Of a stretch of 64,000 nt of DNA, positions 51,539 through 59,754 are shown in pieces. How positions within the stretch are numbered: position 1 is the stretch's first letter; each line of letters starts with the position of its first letter. The position numbers and the translations under genes were made by a program. A model generated the notes under the pieces. The model was not told the origin of the DNA, did not search any database, and saw nothing but the letters and a program-made list of their open reading frames with translations. Source of the DNA: Variovorax sp. KK3 (GTDB lineage Bacteria > Pseudomonadota > Gammaproteobacteria > Burkholderiales > Burkholderiaceae_C); NCBI RefSeq assembly GCF_001984055.1, contig NZ_LYVO01000010.1:1-64000 (forward strand), written 5' to 3'.

Positions 51539-53221
51539 ATGTCCCTCGCCAAACCCGACTTCAACGACCCGATCACGCTGCAGGTGATGTGGGACCGCCT
51601 GGTCTTCATCGCCGACCAGGCCGACACCGCGCTGGGCCGCACCGCCTTCTCGCCGATCGTGCGCGAGAACCACGACTACGTGAACGTGCTGCTCGACGCC
51701 CAGGGCCGCGCGCTGGCGCAATGCACCTGGTCGATCCCGGTGTTCATCACCACGCTGCCGATGGCGGCACAGAACTACTTCCTCAAGGCCTTTCCGCCGG
51801 AGTCGCTGGAGCCGGGCGACGTGCTCGCCACCAACGACCCCGTGATCGGCACCGGCCACCTGCCCGACATGGTGATGCTCACGCCCATCTTCCGCCGAGG
51901 GAAGATCGTGGCTTATGCCGGCAGCATCGCGCACCTGCCCGACATCGGCGGGCGGCCGCAGTCGCCGGACTCCACCGACATGTTCGAGGAGGGCATCCGC
52001 ATCCCGATGCTCAAGCTCTTCAAGGCCGGCCAGCCCAACGTCGACGTGTTCTCGGTCATCGAAGCCAGCGTGCGCCTGCCCCACGAGGTGCGCGGCGACA
52101 TCCAGAGCATGGTGGCCGCCAACGAGGTGATGAGCCGCGAGTTCAGCCGCTTCATGGACGAGTACGGGCTCGACGATTGCGAGGCCCTGGGCGAAGCGAT
52201 CTTCAGCCGCTCCGAGCGCCATATGCGCCAGGCCATCGCCGCCTGGCCCGCCGGCAGCTACAAGGCCGACATGACCATCGACGGCTTCGAGACCGAGGTG
52301 AAGCTGTGCGTGAGCGTGGAGGTGCGCGAGGACTCGATCCACGTCGACTACACCGGCACGTCGCCCGAGGTGGCGCGCGGCATCAACGTGGTGCCGCACT
52401 ACCGCGTGGCCCACAGCGTGTACGCGCTCAAGTGCTTGCTGGACCCCGACACGCCCAACAACGAGGGCTGCATGGTGCCGCTGACCGACTCCGCGCCTGC
52501 GGGCTCGATCCTCAACCCACGCCCGCATGCGGCCGGTGCGGCCCGCAACCTGGTCGGCCACTGCATCCCCAGCCTGATCTTCAAGGCGCTGCAGAACGTG
52601 GTGCCCGAGGGCGCGATGGGCGACAGCGGCGGCGCGCCCATCTGGGGCATCAACTGCCAGGGCCAGCGCTCCGACGGCACCGCCTACGGCAGCGCACAGA
52701 ACTTCCACGGTGGGCAGGGCGGCCGCTCGACCATGGACGGGCTCGACACCCTGAGCTTTCCGTCGAACTGCCGCGTGACGCCGATCGAGATGTACGAGCT
52801 CGCGGTGCCGGTGCTCACCGAATGCAAGGAGCTGATTCCCGATTCGGGCGGCCCCGGCAAGTACCGTGGCGGGCTGGGCCAGCGCGGCGTGATCCGCAAC
52901 CTGTCGGATCGCGAGATGAACATCTACCTGAGCACCGAGCACGTCAAGCATCCCTGCCTGGGCGTGCTGGGTGGCCAGGCCGGCCGCAACGGCGCCGTGC
53001 TGCACGACGACAAGCCGGTGTTCGCCAAGGGGCGGCTGGTGCTGGCGCCGGGCGAACGCCTGACCATCGAGCTGCCCGGTGGCGGCGGCTGGGGCGATGC
53101 GCGAGAGCGTCCGCGCGAGTTGGTCGAAGACGACCTGAAGCAAGGGCTGGTCAGCCCCGAGGCTGCGCGCGCGGACTATGGCTACCAGTCGCTCGGCCGG
53201 CCCATGAAAGTGAGGGCGTGA
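51539..53221 (+). CDS. Hydantoinase/oxoprolinase subunit B (HyuB-type)
   Basis: A 560-residue HyuB subunit. Typical segments are SPIVRENHDYVNVLLD, TNDPVIGTGHLPDM, the PNNEGC loop, MGDSGGAPIWG, and the C-terminal LPGGGGWGDARER. It completes the ATP-dependent amidohydrolase or carboxylase with the preceding subunit. There is no separate gamma subunit nearby, so hydrolase activity is a little more likely than acetone-carboxylase-like activity. The stop overlaps the SDR start by 1 bp (TGATG). Confidence 0.93.
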   Translation: MSLAKPDFNDPITLQVMWDRLVFIADQADTALGRTAFSPIVRENHDYVNVLLDAQGRALAQCTWSIPVFITTLPMAAQNYFLKAFPPESLEPGDVLATNDPVIGTGHLPDMVMLTPIFRRGKIVAYAGSIAHLPDIGGRPQSPDSTDMFEEGIRIPMLKLFKAGQPNVDVFSVIEASVRLPHEVRGDIQSMVAANEVMSREFSRFMDEYGLDDCEALGEAIFSRSERHMRQAIAAWPAGSYKADMTIDGFETEVKLCVSVEVREDSIHVDYTGTSPEVARGINVVPHYRVAHSVYALKCLLDPDTPNNEGCMVPLTDSAPAGSILNPRPHAAGAARNLVGHCIPSLIFKALQNVVPEGAMGDSGGAPIWGINCQGQRSDGTAYGSAQNFHGGQGGRSTMDGLDTLSFPSNCRVTPIEMYELAVPVLTECKELIPDSGGPGKYRGGLGQRGVIRNLSDREMNIYLSTEHVKHPCLGVLGGQAGRNGAVLHDDKPVFAKGRLVLAPGERLTIELPGGGGWGDARERPRELVEDDLKQGLVSPEAARADYGYQSLGRPMKVRA

Positions 53222-54024
53222 TGGCGGCGCAGTCTTTGTCCGGGCAGGTCGCACTGGTCACCGGCGGCGGTTCCGGCATCGGTCGATCGACGGCCCTGAT
53301 GCTCGCGGCCGAGGGCGCGCGGGTGGTGATCATGGGTCGCCGCAAGGAAGCGCTCGACGACGTGGTTGCCGAGATCCACGCCGCCGGCGGCCAGGCCTGG
53401 GCGCGGCAGGCCGACCTGCAAAGCCGCGAGCAGCTGCAGGAACTCGTGCGCTGGACCGAAGCCGAGGTCGGGCCGGTCGGCATCCTCGTCAACAACGCCG
53501 GCCTCACGAGCCGTGTGCGCAACATCCGCTGGATCGAGCCCGACGACTGGGAGTCCGCGATCTCGGTCAATCTGACCGCCGTCTACGTGCTGATCCAGGC
53601 CGTGCTGCCCGGCATGCTGGCGGCCGGCGCGGGCACCATCGTCACGGTGTCGTCGCTGGCGGCAGTGCGGCCCAACATGCTGGGCGGCGCACCCTACGGT
53701 GCGGCCAAGGCGGCGGTGAGCAACCTGATGGGCTTCATGCACGCCACCTTCCGCAACGACAACATCCGCTCGACCACCATCCTGCCGGGCGAAGTGAACA
53801 CCCCGATCATGGACACGCGCGTGCGCCCGCCCACGGCCGCCGAGCGCGCCGCCATGGTCGCGCCCGAAGACGTGGCACGCGCCATCCTGCTGGCGTGCAC
53901 GCTGCCGCAGGGTACGACGATCGAGCAACTGGTCATCAGCCCGACGCTGGCGCGCGACCAGGCGCCCGATGTCGAGATCAGCCGCTGGCTCGGCGCCCCA
54001 GACGGCACCCCCGGCAAGCCTTGA
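53221..54024 (+). CDS. SDR-family oxidoreductase
   Basis: A 267-residue short-chain dehydrogenase with TGGGSGIGRS, NNAG, catalytic Ser and YGAAK (in place of the usual YxxSK). It probably oxidises or reduces a hydroxyl/keto group of the HyuAB product. It is translationally coupled to HyuB and followed after 14 bp by an aldolase gene. Confidence 0.9.
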   Translation: MAAQSLSGQVALVTGGGSGIGRSTALMLAAEGARVVIMGRRKEALDDVVAEIHAAGGQAWARQADLQSREQLQELVRWTEAEVGPVGILVNNAGLTSRVRNIRWIEPDDWESAISVNLTAVYVLIQAVLPGMLAAGAGTIVTVSSLAAVRPNMLGGAPYGAAKAAVSNLMGFMHATFRNDNIRSTTILPGEVNTPIMDTRVRPPTAAERAAMVAPEDVARAILLACTLPQGTTIEQLVISPTLARDQAPDVEISRWLGAPDGTPGKP

Positions 54025-54038
54025 GCGAGAGACAAGCG

Positions 54039-54764
54039 ATGAGCAACCCGTCATTGAAAGAACGCCTGGCCCGCGGCGACAGCGTGCTGATGGTCAACCC
54101 CAACCACATCTCGCCCACGCTGTGCGAAAAGCTCGTGCACTCGGGCGCCGACTCGGTCTTCATCGACTGCGAGCACGGCCTGGCCAGCTTCGAGGACATC
54201 CACCACATGGCGAAGGCCGCGCGCTACGCGGGCGGCTTCGGCATCGTGCGGCCGCAGAACCAGGAACGCTCGACCATCACGCGCTGCCTCAACGCCGGCG
54301 CCGACGGCGTGATGGTGCCGCTGATCCATACCGCCGAGATCGCGCGCCAGGTGGTGCACACCTTCCGCTATGCCTGCCCGGACGATCACGAGACGCGGCT
54401 GCTGGTCGGCATGGTCGAGTCGCTCGAAGCCGTGAGCAACCTCGACGAGATCCTGGCCGTGGACGGCATCGACGTGTTCTTCGTCGGGCCGGGTGACCTG
54501 TCGCAGTCGATGGGCTATTCGCCCGCCGTGGCGACGGGCCAACGCCGGCCGCAACCGGCGCTCGACCTCGTCGACCAGACGCTGCGGCGCATCCGTGCGG
54601 CAGGCAAGCTGGCAGGCACGCTGGCCGTGCGGCACGACGCGGCGCACCTGGTGTCGATGGGCGCGCAGTTGATCTACTACCACGCCGATCCGTTCGTGGT
54701 GGAGGGGGTGGGGGCGATGCGGGGGCTGTGTACGGCGAGCCGCGAGTCAGCTGCGACAGCTTGA
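54039..54764 (+). CDS. HpcH/HpaI-family aldolase (second copy)
   Basis: A 241-residue aldolase-type barrel with VFIDCEHGLASFEDIHH near the N-terminus, Glu in LLVGMVESLEAVS and Asp in FVGPGDLSQSMG as metal ligands. It is only distantly similar to the copy at 36481, so the two probably cleave different hydroxy-oxo-acids. It is the last gene of the Liv/Hyu operon. ATG 54039 follows GAGAGACAAGC. Confidence 0.87.
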   Translation: MSNPSLKERLARGDSVLMVNPNHISPTLCEKLVHSGADSVFIDCEHGLASFEDIHHMAKAARYAGGFGIVRPQNQERSTITRCLNAGADGVMVPLIHTAEIARQVVHTFRYACPDDHETRLLVGMVESLEAVSNLDEILAVDGIDVFFVGPGDLSQSMGYSPAVATGQRRPQPALDLVDQTLRRIRAAGKLAGTLAVRHDAAHLVSMGAQLIYYHADPFVVEGVGAMRGLCTASRESAATA

Positions 54765-54831
54765 CACGGACGGGGCGGGCGCTCTGCGATGAATCGACCA
54801 AGCTGGCGTCAGCCCGATAAACTGGGCGCGG

Positions 54832-55626
54832 ATGACCACTGGCTTCATCCCATCACGCCTGGAGAGCGCCGACATTTTTCGTGATGTCGAGCTGGCGGAA
54901 CTGCGTCGCTGTGCCGAAGCCAACCCGCTCGCGGCGCTTCTCGGCAACGCAAGGTGGAAGGAGGAGTCTGCGATCAATTTCGCCTACACCTCCGCGCAGA
55001 TCGAAGGCAACACCTACTCGCGCGCCGACACGATCACGCTGTTGAAGCTGGGCAGAACCGCGGGCGGCAAGAGCTTCATGGAAGCCCAGATGATCGTGAA
55101 CCTTCGGGATGCGTACTCACTGGTGCTCGACCATGCGCAGGACATCGTCGAAGCGGGTATCGACGGCCTGCGACGGGTTCATGCCGTGCTGATGCGCGGC
55201 ATTCTGCCCGACGACCAATTGGGGGCGACGCGCAAGACGACGCGGGTGCGAATCGCCGGCACCGAGTACGTGCCGCCCGACGGCGTTGCCTACATCGAGA
55301 AGCAGGCCGACGCGATCTTCGGCAATGTCGGGCTCGCGAGCAATGCGTTCGATGCCTCCGTTTATGCCGCCTGCAATCTGTCGTACCTGCAGGTCTTCGA
55401 AGATGGCAACAAGCGCACGTCGCGCGTCTTCCAGAATGCCATCCTGATCGCTGCCGGGCTGCCGCCGATCCAGTTTCCGATCTCGATGATCGAGGCCTAC
55501 ATCGACGCGCAGCTCGTCTACTACGAGACCGGCGACTACCTCATGCATCGCGGGTTCGTGCTCGAAACCTACAGGGCGTCTTATCCGGATACGCCGCCGC
55601 TCGAAGGGGCGGAGACCAGTTCCTGA
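54832..55626 (+). CDS. Fic-fold protein with altered catalytic motif
   Basis: A 264-residue Fic-domain protein. Canonical Fic AMP-transferases carry HxFxDGNxRxxR; here the motif is QVFEDGNKRTSR, with Gln187 in place of the catalytic His. An N-terminal inhibitory helix motif, S54-x3-E58-G59 (SAQIEGN), is present, as in class II Fic proteins. The anion loop (FEDGN) is preserved. It may be inactive in AMPylation, may use a different chemistry, or may regulate. It converges with the LysR gene, leaving 6 bp between stops. Confidence 0.85.
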   Translation: MTTGFIPSRLESADIFRDVELAELRRCAEANPLAALLGNARWKEESAINFAYTSAQIEGNTYSRADTITLLKLGRTAGGKSFMEAQMIVNLRDAYSLVLDHAQDIVEAGIDGLRRVHAVLMRGILPDDQLGATRKTTRVRIAGTEYVPPDGVAYIEKQADAIFGNVGLASNAFDASVYAACNLSYLQVFEDGNKRTSRVFQNAILIAAGLPPIQFPISMIEAYIDAQLVYYETGDYLMHRGFVLETYRASYPDTPPLEGAETSS

Positions 55627-55632
55627 TTCGGC

Positions 55633-56595
55633 TCAGCCGTTCGCATTGGGCTCCGCCGCGCGGATACCCACCAGTCTCCCGTCCGCGAACAGCGCATCGA
55701 TCTGCTTCCTGAGGATCTGCAGCACTGCCCGCGCTTGGTCGGACATCGGCACATGGTCGGCCACGCACAGCGACACGGTGGCTTGCAGCGCAGGCTCGGC
55801 GATCGGGCGGACGACGAGCTGCGCCAGGCTGGAGTCGCGCGCCGAGGCCGACGGGAGGATGGTGGCACCGACGCCGGCTTCGATGGCCTGGCGCAAGGTC
55901 GCGGCCGATTCGATCTCGGCCGTGATGCGTGGCGTCACGCCGATTCGGGCGAAGGCTTCGTCGATCACCCGGCGCAGGAAGTGCGTGCGGCTCGGCAGCA
56001 GCAGGTCGATGTCGGCGAGGGCACGCAGCGCGACGGCTGCATCGCTGCCCGGCGGCAAGGGCAGGCCGGGCGGCGCGATCAGGCACAGCGATTCGGTGAA
56101 CAGCGGCTGCAACGTCACGCCCTTCATGGGCCCGGCCGCGTAGATGATGGCCATGTCCATGCGGCCGGTCATCACCATCTCGCTGAGCACCAGGCCGAAG
56201 TTGTCGTTGATGAAGAGGCTGATGTCGGGGTACTCGCGTCGCACGGCCTGCAGCAGCGGCATGGAGAGGATCGCGGCCGTGCTGTAGGTGGCCAGGCCCA
56301 CCGAGACCGGGCCTGAAATGAAGCTGGCCTCGCTGCGGCTGGCCAGCTCGCGCTCCATCTGCTCGAGGTGGCTCAGGATGATCTGCGCATGGCGGTACAG
56401 CTCGCTGCCGGTGCGCGTGGGCGTGACGCCGGCGTTCGAGCGGTTCAGCAGCTTGTGCTTGAAATGTTCTTCGAGCGACGCGATGTGCTGGCTCAGCGCC
56501 GGCTGCGCCACGCGCAACTGTTGCGCCGCGGCGGAGAGGCTCTTGGCATCCACCGCCGTGACGAAGCTGCGCAGCGTCTTGAAGTTCACCGTCAT
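55633..56595 (-). CDS. LysR-family transcriptional regulator
   Basis: A 320-residue LTTR with N-terminal HTH (LSAAAQQLRVAQPALSQHIASLEEHF) and an effector domain of the NAC/CynR-like type (VSVGLATYSTAAILSMPLLQAV). Start ATG 56595, chosen over an in-frame extension to 56679 because MTVNFKTLRSFV is the usual LTTR beginning. It diverges from a second LysR gene at 56717. Confidence 0.93.
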   Translation of the reverse strand: MTVNFKTLRSFVTAVDAKSLSAAAQQLRVAQPALSQHIASLEEHFKHKLLNRSNAGVTPTRTGSELYRHAQIILSHLEQMERELASRSEASFISGPVSVGLATYSTAAILSMPLLQAVRREYPDISLFINDNFGLVLSEMVMTGRMDMAIIYAAGPMKGVTLQPLFTESLCLIAPPGLPLPPGSDAAVALRALADIDLLLPSRTHFLRRVIDEAFARIGVTPRITAEIESAATLRQAIEAGVGATILPSASARDSSLAQLVVRPIAEPALQATVSLCVADHVPMSDQARAVLQILRKQIDALFADGRLVGIRAAEPNANG

Positions 56596-56676
56596 GCCGG
56601 GTGATCGTAACCCCGGTTGACGGGCGCGGGCCCGTGGCTCGATGCTTGCTTGATGCCCTGTGGAGCGGCAGCCAAG

Positions 56677-56704
56677 CATCCAGTCATCCAGTCATCCAGT
56701 CATC
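56677..56704. repeat. Octanucleotide tandem repeat (CATCCAGT)
   Basis: Three units plus CATC, ending 12 bp before the GTG start of the LysR gene at 56717. It lies in the leader or ribosome-binding region. Copy-number change could alter the spacing between promoter and gene, but not the reading frame of the predicted protein. Confidence 0.85.
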
Positions 56705-56716
56705 GAAGAGGCCCCG

Positions 56717-57640
56717 GTGAATCTCAGGCGTTTGAAGTACTTCGTGAAGATCGTCGATGTCGGCAGCCTCACCCATGCATCTGAAGTGCTGCACGTCGCG
56801 CAGCCCGCGCTGAGCCAGCAGCTCGCCACGCTCGAAGCGGAGTTCAAGCAGCAGCTGCTGCTGCGCACGCAGAAGGGCGTGATGCCCACCGAGGCCGGCA
56901 AGGCGCTGTACCGGCATGCGCAGATCATGCTGCGGCAGTTCAGCCAGGCGCAGGCCGACGTGCTCAATGCCGGGCGCACGCTGGCGGGGCAGGTGTCGGT
57001 CGGCATGGCGCCCGGCACGGCCGCGTCGGCACTCGCGTTGCCCCTGCTGCAGACCGTGCAGGGGCGGCATCCGCAGATCGTGCTGCACATCAACGAGAAC
57101 TTCGGCACCACGCTTTGCGAGGTGGTGCGCAACGGCGCGATGGACATGGCCGTGCTCTACGGCGGCGGCAATGCGATCCAGGGTCTGTCTTTCGACCCCT
57201 TGCTCACCGAAGACCTGTTCGTGGTGGCACCCGACGGCCTGCTGCAAAGCGAGGGCGAAGTGGCGCTGGCCGACCTGCGCGGCGTCGACCTGCTGCTGCC
57301 CTGCGCGAGCAACCAGCTGCGCCGCTACGTGGACCAGGCCTTCGCCTCGGCGCAGGTGGTGCCGCGCGTGGTGGCCGAGATGGAGTCGTCGAACACGCTG
57401 GCCGCGGCGGTGGCCTCGGGCGTGGGCGCGACGATCCTGCCGGTGTCGGCGGCGCGCGCAGTCGCGGCTGCGGCCGACCTGCAGCTGCACCGCATCGTCT
57501 CGCCGCCCATCGAGGTGCCGCTGGCCCTCTGCGAATCGGATCACCTGCCGCTGTCGGAGCCGGCGCAGGTGGTCAAGGCGATCGTGCTGGAGCTGGTGGG
57601 GCGGCTCGAACTCGACGCCGGCCTGCACACGCTGCACTGA
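56717..57640 (+). CDS. LysR-family transcriptional regulator (paralogue A)
   Basis: A 307-residue LTTR starting at GTG 56717 (VNLRRLKYFVKIVDVGSLT). The recognition helix region AQPALSQQLATLE is identical to that of the LysR at 59755. The effector domain (VSVGMAPGTAASALALPLLQTV) is also close to it. The pair probably arose by duplication and may recognise similar boxes. The upstream ORF extension to 56660 crosses the CATCCAGT repeat and is not favoured. Confidence 0.93.
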   Translation: MNLRRLKYFVKIVDVGSLTHASEVLHVAQPALSQQLATLEAEFKQQLLLRTQKGVMPTEAGKALYRHAQIMLRQFSQAQADVLNAGRTLAGQVSVGMAPGTAASALALPLLQTVQGRHPQIVLHINENFGTTLCEVVRNGAMDMAVLYGGGNAIQGLSFDPLLTEDLFVVAPDGLLQSEGEVALADLRGVDLLLPCASNQLRRYVDQAFASAQVVPRVVAEMESSNTLAAAVASGVGATILPVSAARAVAAAADLQLHRIVSPPIEVPLALCESDHLPLSEPAQVVKAIVLELVGRLELDAGLHTLH

Positions 57641-57659
57641 CCCGCGCGTTCACTGCACC

Positions 57660-58337
57660 TCAGTTGTTGCAGCGCGCCTCGAGCGCATCGATGAAGGCGC
57701 GGTCCCAGCGGCCTTCCTTCATCGCGCGGATCGTTTCCGCTTCCGCCGCCAGGTGCGCGCGGGCCTTCTCGATCAGCAGTTCGGTGCCTTCGGGCGCGAA
57801 AGCCAGCAGGCCGTCTTGATCGCCCACGACGACGTCGCCGGGGTTCACGACCATGCCGCCGACCGAGACCGGCACGTTGATTTCGCCGGGGCCGTCCTTG
57901 TAGGGGCCGCGGTGCGTGACGCCACGCGCGTACACCGGAAACTCGCGGTCGCGGATCTCCGACACGTCGCGGATCGCGCCGTCGATGACGAGGCCTACGA
58001 CGCCGATCTGCGCCGCGTAGAACGACAGGATGCCGCCGACCACCGCGTTGTTCAGGTCGCCGCCGGCATCGATCACCAGCACGTCGCCCGGCCGGCAGAA
58101 CTCGAGGGCGCGCAGGTAGGTCAGGTTGTCTCCGCCGCGCGAGCGTGCGGTGACGGCCGTGCCGGCCATGGTGGCGGCCACGGGCCGGTGGTACGGCTGC
58201 AGGCCGGTGCTGCCGATGTTGCGGTGCATGTTGTCGCTGAGCGCGGCGACCGGGATCTCGCGCAGCGCGGCGAGGATGTCGGCATCGACGGACGGCGAAG
58301 AAGGGTTCTTGCGGAGGGCTTTGTAGGGCGTGGGCAT
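57660..58337 (-). CDS. RraA-like aldolase/decarboxylase
   Basis: A 225-residue protein of the RraA-like family that includes 4-hydroxy-4-methyl-2-oxoglutarate/4-carboxy-4-hydroxy-2-oxoadipate aldolases, which release pyruvate or oxaloacetate. The metal/substrate site (GDLNNAVVGGIL, then LVIDGAIRDVSEI with conserved Arg-Asp) is intact. The true RNase E inhibitor RraA is shorter, so a catabolic aldolase is favoured. It lies 33 bp downstream of the aminotransferase on the same strand. Confidence 0.87.
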   Translation of the reverse strand: MPTPYKALRKNPSSPSVDADILAALREIPVAALSDNMHRNIGSTGLQPYHRPVAATMAGTAVTARSRGGDNLTYLRALEFCRPGDVLVIDAGGDLNNAVVGGILSFYAAQIGVVGLVIDGAIRDVSEIRDREFPVYARGVTHRGPYKDGPGEINVPVSVGGMVVNPGDVVVGDQDGLLAFAPEGTELLIEKARAHLAAEAETIRAMKEGRWDRAFIDALEARCNN

Positions 58338-58370
58338 GGCGTGTGGGTTTCTGGTCTCGGTGTCGTGGGC

Positions 58371-59579
58371 TCAGAGCAGTTCGGCCACCGCGCGGGCGAT
58401 GCGCGCGCAGCCTTCTTCGAGGGTCTCGATGGCCGTGGCGATGGACAGGCGGAAGTAGGGCGAGAGTCCGTAGGCGGTGCCGGCCACCGTGGCGACACCG
58501 GCGCTTTCGAGCAGGTACATCACGACGTCGCCATCCTCGGCCAGGGTCTTGCCTGCCGGCGTGGTCTTGCCGATCAGGCCCTCGCAGCGGATGTACAGAT
58601 AGAAGGCGCCGGGCGGCGTGGCGCAGCTCAAGCCGGGAATCGCATTGATGAGTGCCAAGGTGCGGTCGCGCCGCGCCTTGTACACCGCGACGCTTTCGGC
58701 CACGAAGGCTTGGTCGCCGTTGAGCGCGGCGGCCGCGCCGGCCTGGCTGATCGAGCAGCAGTTGCCGGACGACTGCGACAGCAGCGTGTCCATGGCCTGC
58801 ACCAGGTCCGTGGGCCCGGCGGCCCAGCCGATGCGCCAGCCGGTCATCGCATAGGTCTTCGACACGCCGTTGATCGCCAGCGTGCGCTCGCGCAGCGCGG
58901 GCGCCACGGCCAGCAGGTGCGGCGTCGGCTGGCCGTCGAAGCGGATGTGCTCGTAGATGTCGTCGGTCATCACCATCACGTGCGGATGCTTCTCCAGCAC
59001 GTCGGCGAGCGCCCGGTACTCGTCGGCGGTGTAGCTCGCGCCGGTGGGATTGCTCGGCGAATTGATGAGCAGCCAGCGCGTGCGCGGCGTGATGGCCGCT
59101 TCCAGCTGGGCCGGCGTGAGCTTGAAGCCGTTCTCTTCGGGGCAGGCGACGGTGACGGGCGTGCCTTCGCAGGCCAGCACCATGTCCGGATACGACACCC
59201 AGTAGGGCGCCGGAATGATGACCTCGTCGCCCGGCTCCAGCGTGATGGCCAGCGCGTTGTAGATGGCGCTCTTGGCGCCGCTGGTCACGATGATCTCGTT
59301 CATCGCATAGCGCAGGCCGTTCTCGCGCTCCAGCTTGGCGGCGATGGCTTGGCGCAGGTCGACCGTGCCGGCCATCAGCGTGTAGCGCGTCGCGCCGCGG
59401 TTCATGGCCTCGGCGGCGGCCTGGCGGATGTGTTCGGGGGTGTCGAAGTCGGGCTCGCCCACCACCAGGTTGACGATCGACTTGCCCTGGCGGCGCAGTT
59501 CGTTGGCGCGGTCGGCGGCAGAGGTGCTGGGGGAGGGCTTGATGCGGCGAACGCGCGAAGCGATGCGGGAGGTGGTCAC
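58371..59579 (-). CDS. Pyridoxal phosphate aminotransferase, class I/II (second copy)
   Basis: A 402-residue paralogue of the aminotransferase at 43322. PLP lysine is K241 in NGVSKTYAMTGWR, with SPSNPTGASY and TDDIYEHIRFDG. GTG 59579 follows AGGAAGAGACC and sits 30 bp after the predicted start point of the LysR-box promoter. The frame is open to 59645 but that would include the promoter. It is transcribed with the RraA-like gene and divergently from a LysR gene. Confidence 0.92.
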   Translation of the reverse strand: MTTSRIASRVRRIKPSPSTSAADRANELRRQGKSIVNLVVGEPDFDTPEHIRQAAAEAMNRGATRYTLMAGTVDLRQAIAAKLERENGLRYAMNEIIVTSGAKSAIYNALAITLEPGDEVIIPAPYWVSYPDMVLACEGTPVTVACPEENGFKLTPAQLEAAITPRTRWLLINSPSNPTGASYTADEYRALADVLEKHPHVMVMTDDIYEHIRFDGQPTPHLLAVAPALRERTLAINGVSKTYAMTGWRIGWAAGPTDLVQAMDTLLSQSSGNCCSISQAGAAAALNGDQAFVAESVAVYKARRDRTLALINAIPGLSCATPPGAFYLYIRCEGLIGKTTPAGKTLAEDGDVVMYLLESAGVATVAGTAYGLSPYFRLSIATAIETLEEGCARIARAVAELL

Positions 59580-59615
59580 GGTCTCTTCCTGGAATGGCGA
59601 GGATGGATGGGACGT

Positions 59616-59680
59616 ACGGTACGCACATCGCCTGCGCGAGGCCAAGACGAGATCGCTCTGGTCGTATAGGCACAGCTTAT
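59616..59680 (-). promoter_or_regulatory. LysR-box promoter of the aminotransferase/RraA operon, shared with LysR (site 4)
   Basis: Minus strand: box ATAAG-CTGTG-CCTAT (59680-59666), CGTCTTGG (59649-59642), -35 TTGGCC (59645-59640), 18-bp spacer, -10 TACCGT (59621-59616). The box is 75 bp from the divergent LysR start at 59755, the classical arrangement of a LysR gene with its target. It is the anchor for assigning a regulator to all five sites. Confidence 0.8.
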
Positions 59681-59754
59681 GGTGAGCCCGGGTATGCCCC
59701 GGGCGAGGGCGGTGCTAGGCTCAGGCAGGCTTGGCTTTTGCTTGGAGACAAGGC

